From Ailanthus altissimus (lineage: Eukaryota > Streptophyta > Magnoliopsida > Sapindales > Simaroubaceae), in contig OX327696.1 of assembly GCA_946807835.1 (NCBI GenBank), forward strand, positions 1,004,501-1,068,500: a stretch of 64,000 nucleotides of DNA, given 5' to 3'. The translations under genes and the position numbers were made by a program. The notes beneath the pieces are model-generated. The model ran no database searches. It had not been told where the DNA came from and saw nothing but the letters and a program-made list of their open reading frames with translations. The stretch's first letter is position 1. Every line of letters begins with the position of its first letter. Positions 38,155-51,690 of this stretch are shown here, piece by piece.

Positions 38155-39805
38155 ATAATACTGTGTATATTTTCCACTTTTTTTAAAAAAATATATTTTT
38201 TTAATCTAAATTTTAGTAAAATTATTATCAAGAGAGAAGGGACCCCATAAACAAAAATATTTGTATATATATGAGGTTATTTTTTAAAAAAGAAAATAAA
38301 AGGTGAAGAATTTAAATTCGAAATTTTCATTGAAGTATATGTTAATATTTTATTATCAAAATATAATAATTTTGTGTTTTTTTTTTTGTTATTGATAATC
38401 CAAAAATAGAGAAATAGACAAAAAAAAAAAAGAGAAAGATATCTTGGGATAATTCTGTGACAGATGTGTTGTTAAATCAAGTTTAAAGGTGATGATGTTA
38501 ATAATCAACAAGCTACTAACACTTGGCTAAAAAACTAAAACCTTTCTATTGTCAAAGAAATGAACAAGAAGAATCCAAGAGAACTAAAAAAAAGGGAAGA
38601 TTAAAGAGGAAAAGGAAAAAAGCGAAAGTGAGAGAAAAAGAGTGAAAATTAATCAAATGTCATAGAATTGAAAGAAATAGATGTAGTGTATATGGACATG
38701 GGAGTTGGGGGAGTTTACATCATTAAATATAATCACCAATATAAGAGAGAACAAGTGTACAGAAATAAAAACTCAATGGATATTTCTAGGAATATCCAAT
38801 TCGTTAGGACTCTTATCACAATTCTGGCCATTCCTTTTTTTTTTCTTGTTTATAATATTTCTGTTTTTTTTCTTCTTCTTTTGATCTATCACTTCACTTT
38901 CTGCCAAGAAAATATATGCCACTTGCTCTTTTTGACATAAGAGCCACTTTATTGTTATATATAGATGGCTTGGCTTCATGATAAATATTTGTTTCTTTTG
39001 ATCATTTAATTTGGTTTCTTTTTTTAAATACAAATATTATATTTTTAATTTTAATCTTAAATTTTAACAATTAAATAATTATAATATTACAATCTAAATA
39101 TCAACTAATTATAATATTATAAATTAAACAACTTTTTCATATAATTGAAGGATGAAAATTGACTTTCTAACAATTAAAGAAAATAAAATTGTTCTGAACA
39201 TGGTCAGGATTTGAATTTCTGACTTAGACCAAGTGATACACAAATATTACCGCTAAAACAAGTAACTAAGTGCTGATTTGGTGCTGTTTTATATAATACA
39301 TATATACACACTTGTGAATCCCATTTGCCCTTAGTCAATTATTGCCTAATCACATAGCTCGATTGTTCGTTTGATTTACTAGGAAGTAGTAACAAGAAGA
39401 AGGTTTAGACTATGATAATTCTTTGTATTTTAAAGAGGAAAATTATTAATTATTCCTTTGTTGTTGGACATATTTATTAGTTTTTTTTTGTTTTATTATT
39501 ATTATTGGACATTATTAAATAAAAAACAAAAAAAGTTTGGTAAAAGATTAGAATTTTCTAATAATCCGAGTTTATCTGAATTTTTAAAATTTTTTATACG
39601 TGTATTATATTAAATATCTATAATCAAAATTTATTCTTACTTGTTTTATTAATTATTACTTACATATTTGTATTTGTTAAACTAAAAACTTAGATCAAAA
39701 AGGATCTTTATCTATTGATAAATTAAAAGAAATAACTCATAAAATATCAAACAATAGAAGGTAACAAATTCTCTTTATAAGAACTATCTATTATAAATAA
39801 AGATG

Positions 39806-39853
39806 GAAACAGTATTGAAACTATATCGTGAAACAGTATTGAAACTATATCGT
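39806..39853. repeat. 24-bp perfect tandem duplication
   Basis: GAAACAGTATTGAAACTATA followed by TCGT appears twice in direct succession without mismatch. Confidence 0.9.
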
Positions 39854-40975
39854 GAAAATATTAAAGTTGAAAAATCATAAGATTCAAAATCTGTATTGCA
39901 AGTATTTATATATCAAATTTTTAAGAAAAATATATAATCCTAAGTAATATTGTTCGGAATCGCATATACATAAGAAAAAATAGTCTAATAGACCATATAA
40001 CTCAATATAATGTAAACAACATTATCACGTAAAAATATTTGATTAATTCAAAACTTTAACATAATTTATAGTTTATTAAATAATTTTGTAACACGTCAAG
40101 GTGCTTACTATATGAGGGTTAGCTACGTTACTTATTAAAACAAAACCCTCTCTCTTATAATAATAATTATATGAAATCAGTATATCAATATTAGTACATA
40201 TTGTGAATTACAATTCATTATAAGGTGAAATTCAATATTATAAATATCATTAAATTTAGCTATGTGGACTAATGAAACTGAGACGACAAAGATGCTTGGA
40301 TGTCTCCTAAATATTCTCTGTTAATTTTGTCTGTGTTGCTATTTTCATGAAGCATATTCATTTTTGTCAGTTGAAATTTCCTCAGTTTTTAAAATGACTC
40401 CACCATAATGTGTGGCCGATAATGCATTCACTTTTTTCAAATTAAAACTGCATCTTCAATTAAACTGGTAAGTATTCCAAGTGACCAAAGCACTTCGTCT
40501 TATGGTGGAATTAGGAATTTATTCTGAAGAAAAACTTTTTTATTTTCAAACCGCGATATTTAAGAATGGGAATTTACCAGTTTGCCTTTTAATGAAGTCG
40601 ATAGTTACTATTTTTAAAAATAACTTTGTTTTAGAGTGTAATCGATCAATTTTTATAATGGAAAAAGGGCAACAAAAAAATGATAAATTGTAAAAATAAA
40701 ATTATTAAAAAATGAATATATTTATAAATTTTACAAAGCAAACTGATAATTGTTTTTTAATTAAAAAAATTAATCTATCTTGTAAAGATAATTTGGATAA
40801 TTTATTTAAGACTTTGATTATGTTGGGTGGCAATCCTTATCCTTTATTTGTCACATCCACTCCAAAGGATATGATTTATTAGTTAATTTGTAATGGGTAT
40901 TAGTTGATTTATAAGTTAATTTATCAAAAAAATGAATGTCTTTTTTGTTGTTTTAAAGTGTTCAAATTATTTACA

Positions 40976-41603
40976 TGTTGGTTAAATGTGTGCTGTATGG
41001 AGAATGTGAATACAGTGAAACAATAAGAACAAAAAATAAGTTAAGATGTATTTAACATTGTTCTTAAATTATTTCTATCACTATAATTGATAATAATGAA
41101 GATGCAATTGGGCTGAAAATGTCAAATAATTTCATAATTCAATAACTTATAGATGTTGTAAAGGTGTACACCAAATATAACCTCCTTAGATAACAAATAT
41201 AAACTTTTAAAAAGTGGTTGATAAGAGAGAAATGTAATCAAAGATTGAGAACATAAGTTAATTATTATAAATCAAGTATGCCTACAGTATTTATAGAACT
41301 TGAGGGTTTCTCTGGTGAGACAAAACACCTCTTTGAAATATCATACCTATTGGAATAAGTAGATGACTTTCCTAAAAGTCGCAGCTCCAAGCCTGAGTAT
41401 TGCGGCATTTAGGTGGATACATTGGGCACAAGCCCGATTAGGCACTACGGTGCTTAGTTTAGAGACTGGGACGGCATGGTGCCCAAGCCTTCTATAACTT
41501 AGGCACTTCTCCTTCGTATTTCTTTCTCTTTCATTCTCTTTCTCTGTACTCTAATACTTGATTTTATGTTTGTTTATTTAAAATACACTCTCAAACACCA
41601 ATA
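40976..41603 (-). repeat. 3' LTR of the outer Copia element
   Basis: Partner of 56794-57387. The GC-rich motif segment is at about 41400-41490 (TATTGCGGCATTTAGG, CACTACGGTGCTTAG). A purine-rich tract (minus strand TGAGGGAT) lies just inside the LTR at 41604-41612 and could be the polypurine tract. It has drifted from its partner by many substitutions, so the element is old. Confidence 0.78.
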
Positions 41604-42159
41604 ATCCCTCATATATTTCAAATAAACTAATGTGAATCAAATCAGTCACATTTCTAAATAGAATTTAACTTATATGAATTTACGCTCTTCTAAATTATGA
41701 ACCAATCCACTGATTAAGTAACTGTATTTTACAAGAACTAGGTAAAATCAAGTTTCTATCAACATTCATTCATTTGGATGTAAAATAGAGGGTTAAATGA
41801 TCAAGTTAACTCTCTAAAACTTGTTTTTGTCTGTGGTTTGACACTATTAATAGTTACATGCCTTTTTAGTTTCATAAGTGCTCTAGAAATGCATGCCTAG
41901 CTCTCATTAGAACCGACCCAATTCCATACTCATATAGGTAACACTCCATCAAGTGTGTCCTATAGGTTTAACACACCATCCTATAAAAGGTTATAGAATT
42001 TATTAAGAGTATTACTCACCCTATTTCACTGTAGATGCACTACCTCGCCATAGAGAAGGACTCACAAAATACAATAGGTAGTACAATAAGACAACAAGTA
42101 ACTTGTTCTTATTCTTATGAACCTACTTCAATGGGATCACTAATCACATAGGTAAAGTT

Positions 42160-42530
42160 ACCATCATTCTTGACTTATGCACTAGGCAGAAGTCTCATCC
42201 CTTTGACGTTTGTTCCACTAATCTCTTATTTAGTGGCTTTATTAGAGGATCAGCCAAGTTTATCTCTAATCTCACATAATCTAGGCTTGCCAACCCAAAT
42301 TATAGTAGCTGCTTTATAATATCAAATTGTAAACTAGTATGTCTACTTTTCCCATTATAAATCTTAGTCTTTGCTTTAACAATCGCTGATAGGTAATAAC
42401 AATTTATAGAAATTGTTGTAAGAGAGTGAGTACTAATGGAAAGATTACTTATTAGTGTCTTTAACCACTTAGCCTCAAAATAAACTTTTTCTAAGGCTAC
42501 CAATTTCGATTCTATAGTAGATCATGCTAT
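42160..42530 (-). pseudogene. Copia RNase H fragment (outer element)
   Basis: The minus strand reads FEAKWLKTLISNL, then KAKTKIYNGKSRHTSLQ, then LEINLADPLIKPLNKRLVEQ. These are the C-terminal Copia RNase H words (EAEWL, NKIYNGKSRHI, NLADPLTKGL). The usual DSQAAI motif is altered and there are internal stops, so it is not functional. The upstream reverse transcriptase is absent because a plus-strand LTR begins at about 42537. Confidence 0.82.
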
Positions 42531-42536
42531 ACACGT

Positions 42537-44666
42537 TATTGGAGATTGTGCTTACGTACCATTCCAATATTGTATGAATATTAATTGTTTAATATTTATA
42601 CAATAAATATTTTGAATAAAATTATTAATATTATATATATGGTAAGATCCTTGTAACATTTCAGACATTATATGATCTGAAGGAGTTCATATCTAGTTTA
42701 AAAGAGTTTAGAGCTGGGCTAAAAGTTAACAACGCTAAGAGTTATAAATGCTAAGAGTTAGTAGGTTAAGAGTCAACAAGATCTAAAGAATTAGAGTCTT
42801 GTCTAAAATAAAACAAAGACTTGGGGGTATATTAGCAATGATATAGTTGCAATGAGTTATAAATAGTGATAGTAAATGTTATTGTGCAAGTATGCTCTCA
42901 AAATTTATGCTCCTAATCTATCTTCACTGATACGGGTCTTTGGTAAAGACCATTATTATATATAGATTAGTATATACCTATATCTAGAATACTTAAGTTC
43001 TACACATGTTAGAGATCTTTCATGGTCTGATCGCTGGGTGTCGCTAGGTAGAGTTTGATACTCATAGAGTCTGGTATGTGTAGATATAGAATTCATCAGC
43101 TCATTTAGGTGAGTTGTATATTATAATGCTCTAATATTATATTTTAGAAAATCATGTGACCATAAGCATAAAACTTGAGAAAAAGTTTCATGTGGAATAA
43201 ACAATATTGTAAAAGTGTTTGTGAATATTGTTTATAGAAATGCAAATTTGAAGATAAATTTACGGTTGAACATATAGAGACTTGATGGTGATAATTTATA
43301 TCTCCGCTCTTCTAACTATATATGACAGAGAAATTATACGAATATGTATTACCATTAGTTTGTATAATTTAATGCATCGTCGTGTAATATTTGTAACATA
43401 TGTGTGGACATTATTTATAAACTTACGAAAAAAATTTGTAAAATAAACAAATGTGAACTTAGAACGTCATATAATATAAAATATACTCGTTAAGAATATA
43501 AATAACACATCTAATCGAACACTTTTTGATTTAAAAAAATTTTAAAAATAAAAATTAATTTCTCACAAAGACACGATTTAAATTTAAGTGTTAAATTTTA
43601 ATTAATAATTATTATTAATCAATTAAAATTTAACAAGTGGCAAATGCACGGCATACATGTACTAAATAGCATGGCTTTAAATCGTCTTTTGACCAATTGT
43701 TACAGCATGCCTTACGTTTCTGCCAAATGGCAAGACTTAAGACATGTGTCCATATATAATAAAACAATTAAAGAAAAGGGTTTTTGCATGTAATGGTTTT
43801 CAATTGTATTCGGCCACTTTCCATTTGGTACGACAAATGTTGTTAAGTAGTCAATAAATGAACAAGTGTCCATGGAGAAGAAAAAGTTATTTTAAATCGC
43901 AAAACCATTCGGCCACCGCCTCATGCTAAATGAATTGCCACATTCTTTGTATATTGGACACACGTCCTTGTAAGTATATAGTGTGTCAATTGTAAAGGTT
44001 ACAATTGCCACCATTCAAAGCTTACGCCATTCTTTGTAAGTGAAGGATATGTGTCCTTGATAAGCAAAATATATACATATTAAAATGCTAAATGGTTTTT
44101 GCTATTAAAATGAGTGGCATTCGGAAATTGTATATAAAGGCAATTGTTTCTATTTGAAGATGTACCAAGAAACAGCAATTATAGTTAACTTAGTGCATGT
44201 GTTATACAAAGACAAGTGTTAGAATAATAAGACAAAATTATTATTCATGCTAAGTTAATATTCGGCAAGTGCGTGAAAAATAGAAAGAGAAAAAAAAAAC
44301 GTTTTTTTTTTTTTTTTTATGTTTTCAAAAGGCCAAAAGATCATGAAGAAATAAAGAGTTACTTCAAGTTAATTTTTACTGAAATTTATACGTTATAATT
44401 TTAGTTTTGCAATCGCAGCAGATGTTACGGACTAGAATTATTTGCAAAATCACATTAGGGTGAATTTTGATAATAAAAAATATCTTGAATCATCTTCAAA
44501 GATAATTTTTAATCTTATTAATGTAATAAAATTTATATTCAGTATGTGTATATTGTAATAAAAAAAAAAGGATTCATTGCGTTTATTTTATATGTGAGAC
44601 ATGTAAATAAATTAAAATTAAAAATTATAATGTACACATTTGCATCCTACGTATGGCACACTAACA
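42537..44666 (+). mobile_element. 2.1-kb LTR of plus-strand Copia element A
   Basis: Begins TATTGGAGATTGTGC (TG decayed to TA) and ends CACACTAACA just before a primer-binding-site-like AATGGTATTAGAGC. It aligns in blocks with the LTR at 47186-49460 and, on the other strand, with 32876-34965: CCAATATTGTATGAATATTA, TATGATCTGAAGGAGTTC, GCTAAGAGTTAGTA. It lacks the GTTAAC-rich tail of the 47186 copy. Confidence 0.72.
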
Positions 44667-47185
44667 AAATGGTATTAGAGCGAATGTTTGTGTGTTGTAT
44701 GGATTAATTAGAGCGATGTGGTGTCATTGGAATGGTTCCAAGATTGTCAATGATGCATTTCAAGTGTTGAAGTGTCAAAATCTAGAGGCAGCAAGCTGGA
44801 CACTGTGGCACTGGCATTTGGAGCCGCCATGCTAGGGCTTTCCAAACTCCAACGCCCTAGTGCTGGATGACGAGCACCGCGACGCTAGGGTTTCCAGGCC
44901 CCAACCCTATAGGGCTCAGAATCCCAGCACTTGGAGGTTGGGCCTCTAGCATCGCAGCACTGGAGGTTGGGCCTCTAGCATCCCAACACTTGGAGCTTGA
45001 CGCCACAATTTCGCTTACATTATTCACTCTGATTTTTAAATTGTTTAAAAATGCATGTGATGTTTAATAATGCAATAATAAATGTTATTAAATTGCATTA
45101 TTAGCTGTGGTCATTTATTTGTGCTTGTAACCACAATGAGACTTTATTAGTGGGGTTAGTTGCTCTTGCACAAAATAAATGTGTGATAAAAAAATCACAT
45201 CCTCTTGAGATAGGGATATAAATACAAATATCTATCTTAATCAAGTCTTGTCAATACAGTGCTAGATAGGTCATATCGGCCTTTTTTAATATTACTAAAA
45301 CGTGAGGGACTAGTCAATGTGATCTCTACTATGCAGATTAAATATGAGATAAGGTAAATATATACAAATATATTGTCCAATGTTGCTAAAAAGTGAGGAT
45401 AGTATCAGTAATATATATTTGATAATTGACAAGTTAATCCGGATTACACTTATCTAATATTGTTAAAGCGTGAGGATAATGTATATTTATAATCAGTAGT
45501 AAGAGTTGCCAAGAGTTGTATATCTTTTAAGTTTACAAAAGACCAATATTGCTAAAGCTTAAGACTGGAGTAAAATGCTGAAGGGGTCTACTTTCCATTG
45601 TATAGTTCTAAAAAGATTAAATTGTCATTTCCCCATTTGAGAAATTTAAGGAATTATGTAAAGTAACGAAATGGCATCTTTAGATTAAATAATGTATATA
45701 AGTTATACCCATGATCTAAAACGTTATTAATTAATGATTAGAAATGTTCTGCTAAACATCTTTTAGGTATCTTATAGAGATAAAATTAATATGAACAATC
45801 TATTAATATACTTAATCTAGGCACACTAACTATAGGGAATCGAAAAATATTTTGACTTGCTTATGAATCTAAGAATTATTCTAGGTTCACAAAAAACTTG
45901 GATATATTTGATCAGAGGATAATAAAAATGTGTTTCGAATAATATTTCATCAAAAGATGTAGAGATTTATCAGAAATAGATTAAGAATGATTTGAGAGTC
46001 AAATCACATTTTATGGTGTCGATGTCTAATGATCTTTAGTGGTACATGAGATGTGCAAGTAGTGAGCTTTGATATTTATATTGTGGTGAGCTTTGATACA
46101 GTAAGTGTTACTATTCAAAACACCTTTAGAAAAGATAGACCCTTTAGATATATGTTTACCAATAAAAATATATTATTAGCATATAATGTTAAGTGTGTAG
46201 GCGTATGAGATACCACATGTCCTTCTTATATCTGTAAAGTGTTGCATGATTTGAGGAATGCTAGGATGCTATAAAAAGAAAAAGTACAGCTTCGCTTAAG
46301 AAATGGAGATTTTCTATACGTGATAGCTGTTAGGACTTTAAGTCAATTCTCCATTCAACCAGAATCATAATGTTGTATAATTATTATTTTGTCCTAAATA
46401 TATTAGGCGAATCATCATATCACTCTCTATAGTAGACAGAGAGGGTTATCATGAATATATTAAGAATAGTTCCGCATGTATATATGTTAAAGATAATGTT
46501 TTGCTAATTGAGTGTTAGTTAATGAATGACAAGTATATTTTAAATACAACAAAAAAAAAGTCTTAAATGCATAGGTGAATAGAATAAATAGCAGTTCTAA
46601 AACTTTAAATAATAAGAAATATTAACACACAAGATTAACTCATGTAGCCTAAGATGACTATCCCATCTGATTAAGGATGGTGAGATATTTGATATGACTA
46701 TAAAACCGTAACTAGTTTATAAATCATGTATTCAATGGAAGATTACCAAATCCTTATGCAAGTGTTGGATACCAAGCTAATGATTTATTAGAACTGGTAC
46801 ATAGTGATGTGATCCAATAAATCATACTACCATTGAGTGCATTTTGATACTTCATTTTCTTTATTGTGATTTATCACAATATGGACATGTGTTTCTAAGA
46901 AACACAAATTGAAAACTTTTGAAGTGTTTAAAGAGTTTCGATTTAAAGTAGAGAAACAAACCCTTATGTATATTAAATGTCTTCGATGAGATCGAGATAA
47001 TTCATATATAAATAGTAAATTCACAAATCATTTAAATGAGAATGAGATTATCTCTTAATATAGTCCTCTAAATACTCCTCAACACAAAGGTGTTTTAGAG
47101 TGGAGGAATCAGACTTTATTAGATATAGTCCGATCGATGTTGAGCTTCACCGCTTCTCTAGAAAATCTATGGGTTGTACTCAAGA
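44667..47185 (+). pseudogene. Internal region of Copia element A, ends inside integrase
   Basis: After the primer-binding site (44670-44681) comes a leader with a GC-rich motif cluster (44800-45010), then long frame-broken sequence. From about 46540 the plus strand gives recognisable Copia pre-integrase words: THVA..RMVRYLI in the place of the usual RLGHI..L..DG, then YQANDLLELVHSDV. Integrase core fragments follow, ending with STQRCF-type decay of the TPQHNGV motif and LLDIVRSMLSFTASLENLWVVL. The coding homology stops abruptly at 47185 where the next LTR begins; reverse transcriptase and RNase H are missing. Many stops and frameshifts. Confidence 0.75.
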
Positions 47186-49460
47186 TGTTGGAGTTTGTGT
47201 TTAAGTGTCATTCTAATATTGTATGAATATTAATTATTTAGTATTTATACAATAAATATTTCAAATAAAATCATTAATATTAAATATTATATGGTACCAA
47301 ATTTATAACGTTACAAACATTGTATGATCTGAAAGAGTTCAGATTCTATTTAAAAGAGTTTAGACCAGTTTTAAGAGTTAACAATGCTGAGAGTTAAAAA
47401 ATGCTAAGAGTTAGCAATGTTGAGAGTTAAAAAAATGATAAGAGTTAGCAATGCTGAGAGTTAAAAAATGTTAAGAGTCATAAATGCTAGAGTTGGAACT
47501 ACTAAGAGTTAGCAAAATATAAGAGTCAGCAAAATTCTAAGAGTTAGAAGCCTTGTTTGAAATAGAACAATGACTGGGAGTCACAAAGAGTTGTATTAGG
47601 TGCTAAAAAATATCAATATACAAGTATGTTCTTAAATATTAGTTCATGATCTATTTTCATCGATACAGGTCTCTCGGTGAATCTCTTTCATATAGATCAG
47701 TGTATATCCATATCTGCCTGGTACAAATAGTTATTCTAAGTTGACCATGAGTTTAGAGCTTGTATGCCTATGCTAGTATCCAGTCAGTACTGGATACCGA
47801 ACAAACTCATAAGGACCTCAATAGATATCCTATGAAACTATCAAAGGAATGTCTTCTTAAGTTGAGTAGTATTCGTAGTCCTTTGACTTAAGTGCTAAGG
47901 TGGTTTGACTTGAGTGCTAAGGTGGGCTTGTGAGTAATCCACCAAACTTTGGTTTCATGTATGTCATAGATTTTTCATAGCTTGACGGTTGCATGTCATT
48001 GGGTATGGTTCAATGCTCATGGAATTCGGTGTGCGTAGATACAAGTTCCGTCAGCTTACATAGGTAAGAGTTATATCCGATGCTTTGAGATTGTATCTCA
48101 AAAAATCTTAATTATGAGTAATAAACCCAGGAAAGTAATTTCTCTTAGGGTTAAACAATATCGCAAAAGTATTTGCATATATTATTTATCGAGATATGAA
48201 TTTAGAGATAAGTTCATGAATGAGCAAATGGAGATTTGACGGTGCTAATTTATATCCCCACACATCCAAGGTATAATAACGAAAGGATTATACGTATGCG
48301 TTCTGACCTTAACTTGTATGGTTTAATGCACTGATTTGTAATATTCGTGACATGTGCTTTGGGCATTGTTCTCGGACTCATGTAATAGTTCCATTTAATG
48401 AATCAGGCGTAAACCTAAGAAGTCCTAATATAAAATATACTGGTTGTGCACTTGGGCAATAAATTGTATTGAATAATTCAATATAGTAAAATACAGTAAA
48501 TTACTATGGTTAAGTTAACTAAAGTATATAGTTATGGTAGGACCCACTTTGATTAACTTGATAACCTAATAAGGGTATAATAGTAATTTTACTTTATTAA
48601 TAATTTAATTGTTAAATAATCAAGAATTTATTTAAATAATAATTAAATAAATATTTAACTTAATCATGATTAAAAGTTAATCATAAGATTAGGTTAAAAG
48701 ATATTATGTGCTTAACTCAACCATGGTTAATTGTTAACTATGGCTATGTTAAATAAATTTCTAAATATTTTATTTTTATTTTTAAACAAATGTTAACCTA
48801 ACTAGGGTTAATAGTTAACTCTAGGGTTAGGTTAGTTAGATATTTGTTAACTTAAGAGTTAAGTTAATTTAACTCAACTAAAGTTAAATATTAACTTTGG
48901 TTAAGTGAATATTTAAATTAAATGCAAATGAAGTTCAAATTTATTTGAAATTTATGCATTATTATATAAAGTGAAATAAACTTCAAAATTCATAAGTTTT
49001 TACAATTTTGGCTAGCTATTTTCATTTGAGAGAATTGGAATTTGAATTCTTGTTTTTATGTTTTAAGTGTTAAAACATCAAAGTAAAAAGAGAGGCTATT
49101 AATTGTTATAAGTAATTGATTTATTTTTAATTGTTCAAGAGTTGAACAAAATATAAAACAAATTAATTTTTTATTAGATTAAGTGTTAATCTAAATGATT
49201 TAAAGAGTTAAATCAGTACTTGATTATATTGTTATTCTAGTTAATTAAACCCACCCAAGTTGATTATTAGAATTGTCAATAAGTTCGTTCATGTGGACTT
49301 CAAATAATTTAATCTAAAGGCTTGAAGGGTGAATTTCTCAATTCTATAATTAATTTGATTAATTGTATATATGTGTGTTCATTGTATAATTTTTAATCTT
49401 CTGCTGTGCTTGTATATGTATAAGATATGTATATTTGTATGATGAATACATATACTAACA
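47186..49460 (+). mobile_element. 2.3-kb LTR of plus-strand Copia element B
   Basis: Begins TGTTGGAGTTTGTGT and ends ATATACTAACA. It holds a run of short repeats based on TAAGAGTTAGCAATGCT (47365-47550) and a GTTAAC/TTAACC-rich tail (48500-48910), both shared with the minus-strand LTR at 30370-32467. The start abuts the truncated integrase of element A. Confidence 0.75.
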
Positions 49461-51690
49461 ACATACATCTAGAAGAATCAACACCCAACAATTTTGTGTT
49501 GATTTGGGGTTTTTTTTAATATTGGCTATGTTGTAGAATAAGTTTTGAGATTGCTATGGTGCATTTCAAGTATTAAAAATACAAAATCAGTGAAAACAAC
49601 ACTTGGAATGCCGTAGCATTTAGGCCAATGTCACAGTGTTCATGATGAACATTGTGGCGTTGGATGAATAATGCCACAGTGTTGGAGCTTATAGGCCTCA
49701 GTGCCGTAGCGTTTTAGCTTGGCACTGCGGCGCTAGAGGTACTGACCTCCAACACTACAACGCTATAGGCCTAACAGCGTAGCATTAGGCATTGCCCCAA
49801 ACGCTACAGCATTGGTAGCCTAATGTCGCAGCATTGCAATGTTAAAAAAATTAATTAAAAAATTAATATTTTTTAAATTTTTTATAAAATATTAATATGC
49901 ATATGGGAGTTTATAAAATACAGTAATAAAAGTTATTAAATTGCATTATAAATCAAGATGAGTTTTTGTGTTGGTAACTATAATGAAAGCCTTACTAGTA
50001 AGGGTTAGTTGTGTTTTTACATAAATAAATATCTAATTGAGAATCACATTCTCATGAGATGAGAGCCTGTATTTAAAACTATAGTCTTTCCCAATATTTC
50101 TTTAACGTGAGAGATTTAGTCCGCGTGACTTGGTCTAATGCCGATAAAACATGAGATGATTTAAATATATGCAAATATCTTATCCAATATTACTTTAGCG
50201 TGAAAGTAGTGTTAGTAACATATATTTGATAATTAATAAGTTAATCTGAAATACATTTACCTAATAATGTTATAGCGTAAGGATAAGGTATATTTAGGAT
50301 CAGTGGTAATAGTTGCATGAGATGCAATTAAAAAGAGTTGTCTAATGTTGGGTTTACAAAAGTCAATATTGTTTTAGCGTGAAGCTAGAGTAAATGCCAA
50401 TGGAGTCTACTTCTCACTGTATAGTTTAAAGAGTTTAAATTATCGTTATCCCATTTGAGAGATTAAAAGGATTAAGTAAAGCACTGGGAGGTTGTTTTTA
50501 CATTAAAAAATTATATAATAGGTATACCCATGATCTAAAGTGTTATTAATTAACAATAAGAAATGTTCTACTACACATCTCCTAATTTGTCTCATAGAGA
50601 TGAGATACTTATCTTGTAGTACTAAGATAAGTACTGAGCAATCCGTTAGTACACTTGAACTATACACACCAACTATTGGATACCAAGAAATATTTTAACT
50701 TGCCAATGAATCTGATAATAGTTCTAGATTCAGAAAAACTTGGATATATAATTGATTAGAAGATGATAAGAGACTTTTTTATAATACCTTTTTTAAAAGA
50801 GGTTAAAATTTATCAGAAATGGATAAAGAATAATTTGAGAGTCAAATCAAATATCCTAGTCTCAATATGTAATGATCTTTAGTACAAACATTTGTACATG
50901 AGATGTGCAAGTAATATAGTGCTCTATCTGAAAAATTATTTAATATATCTAAACTATAAATAGAGATTAATCACAATAAAAAGTGTTTCCATTATGATAA
51001 GGTTTGAAATAGTAAGCCTATTGTTCAAGGCACCTTGACTTAAAAAAGATTGACCCATTAGATTACTATTTACCAATCATAGACATTTCATTAGTTTATG
51101 ATGCTAAGTTTGCAAGGGTATGAAATATCGCTTGCCATTCTCATATCTGCAAGATGTTACATGATTTAAGGAACACTCAATACTTGGAAATGAGAAGCTC
51201 AGCTTCACGTAAAAAATAGAGATTTCTTATATGTGATAACCATTAAGACTTCTAAGTCATTTCTCCATTCTAGCAAAAGCATTATATTGTATAATTTCTA
51301 TTTTATGCCAAACATTATTAGGTGAATCATATCACTCCCTGTAGTAAACAGAGAGGGTTATGATAAAAGTATTAAGAATAGTTTTTCATGTTTATGTGAT
51401 AATGATAATGTTTTACTAACTGAGTTTCAGTTAATGAATGACAATTATATCTTAAGTACAATAGAAAATGTCACAGATGCATAGGTGAATAGAACTAATA
51501 ATAGTTTAGGAACTTTAAAAAATAAGAAATAGTGGCATATAGATTAGGTCACTTAATCGTAAGATGACCATTCTGTCTAATTAAAGATGGTCAGATACTT
51601 GATCTGACTATAAAACATTGGTCAGTTTATGAATTTTGAATTCAAGCAAAATGACCAAATCTTAGTTAATTGTTGAATTGTTGAGGAAGA
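49461..51690 (+). pseudogene. Internal region of Copia element B, ends in pre-integrase
   Basis: Colinear with element A: GCATTTCAAGT leader word, GC-rich motif cluster (49600-49840), TTATTAAATTGCATTATAA, the CATTTGAGAGATT block, the CCCATGATCTAAAG block, and near 51540-51640 the pre-integrase words (DDHSV, KMVRYLI). The homology ends near 51680, earlier than in element A. No intact TGGTATCAGAGC primer-binding site follows the LTR; the position reads ACATACATCTAG instead. Confidence 0.7.

Larger units (their letters stand above)
35521..40975. other. Long AT-rich gene-free stretch
   Basis: No host exon or transposon protein is recognisable across about 5.4 kb on either strand. The stretch holds a purine-rich minisatellite (37430-37640), a 46-bp duplication (38063-38154) and a 24-bp duplication (39806-39853). 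The region 36700-36910 resembles decayed repeat sequence (GTCCAGGTCTAGGTCTAGGG) without definable ends. Confidence 0.55.

Noticed and set aside
38668..38940. 90-codon plus-strand frame and its antisense
   Set aside because: Phe-rich and Lys-rich low-complexity translation of AT-rich DNA, with no homology that I recognise.
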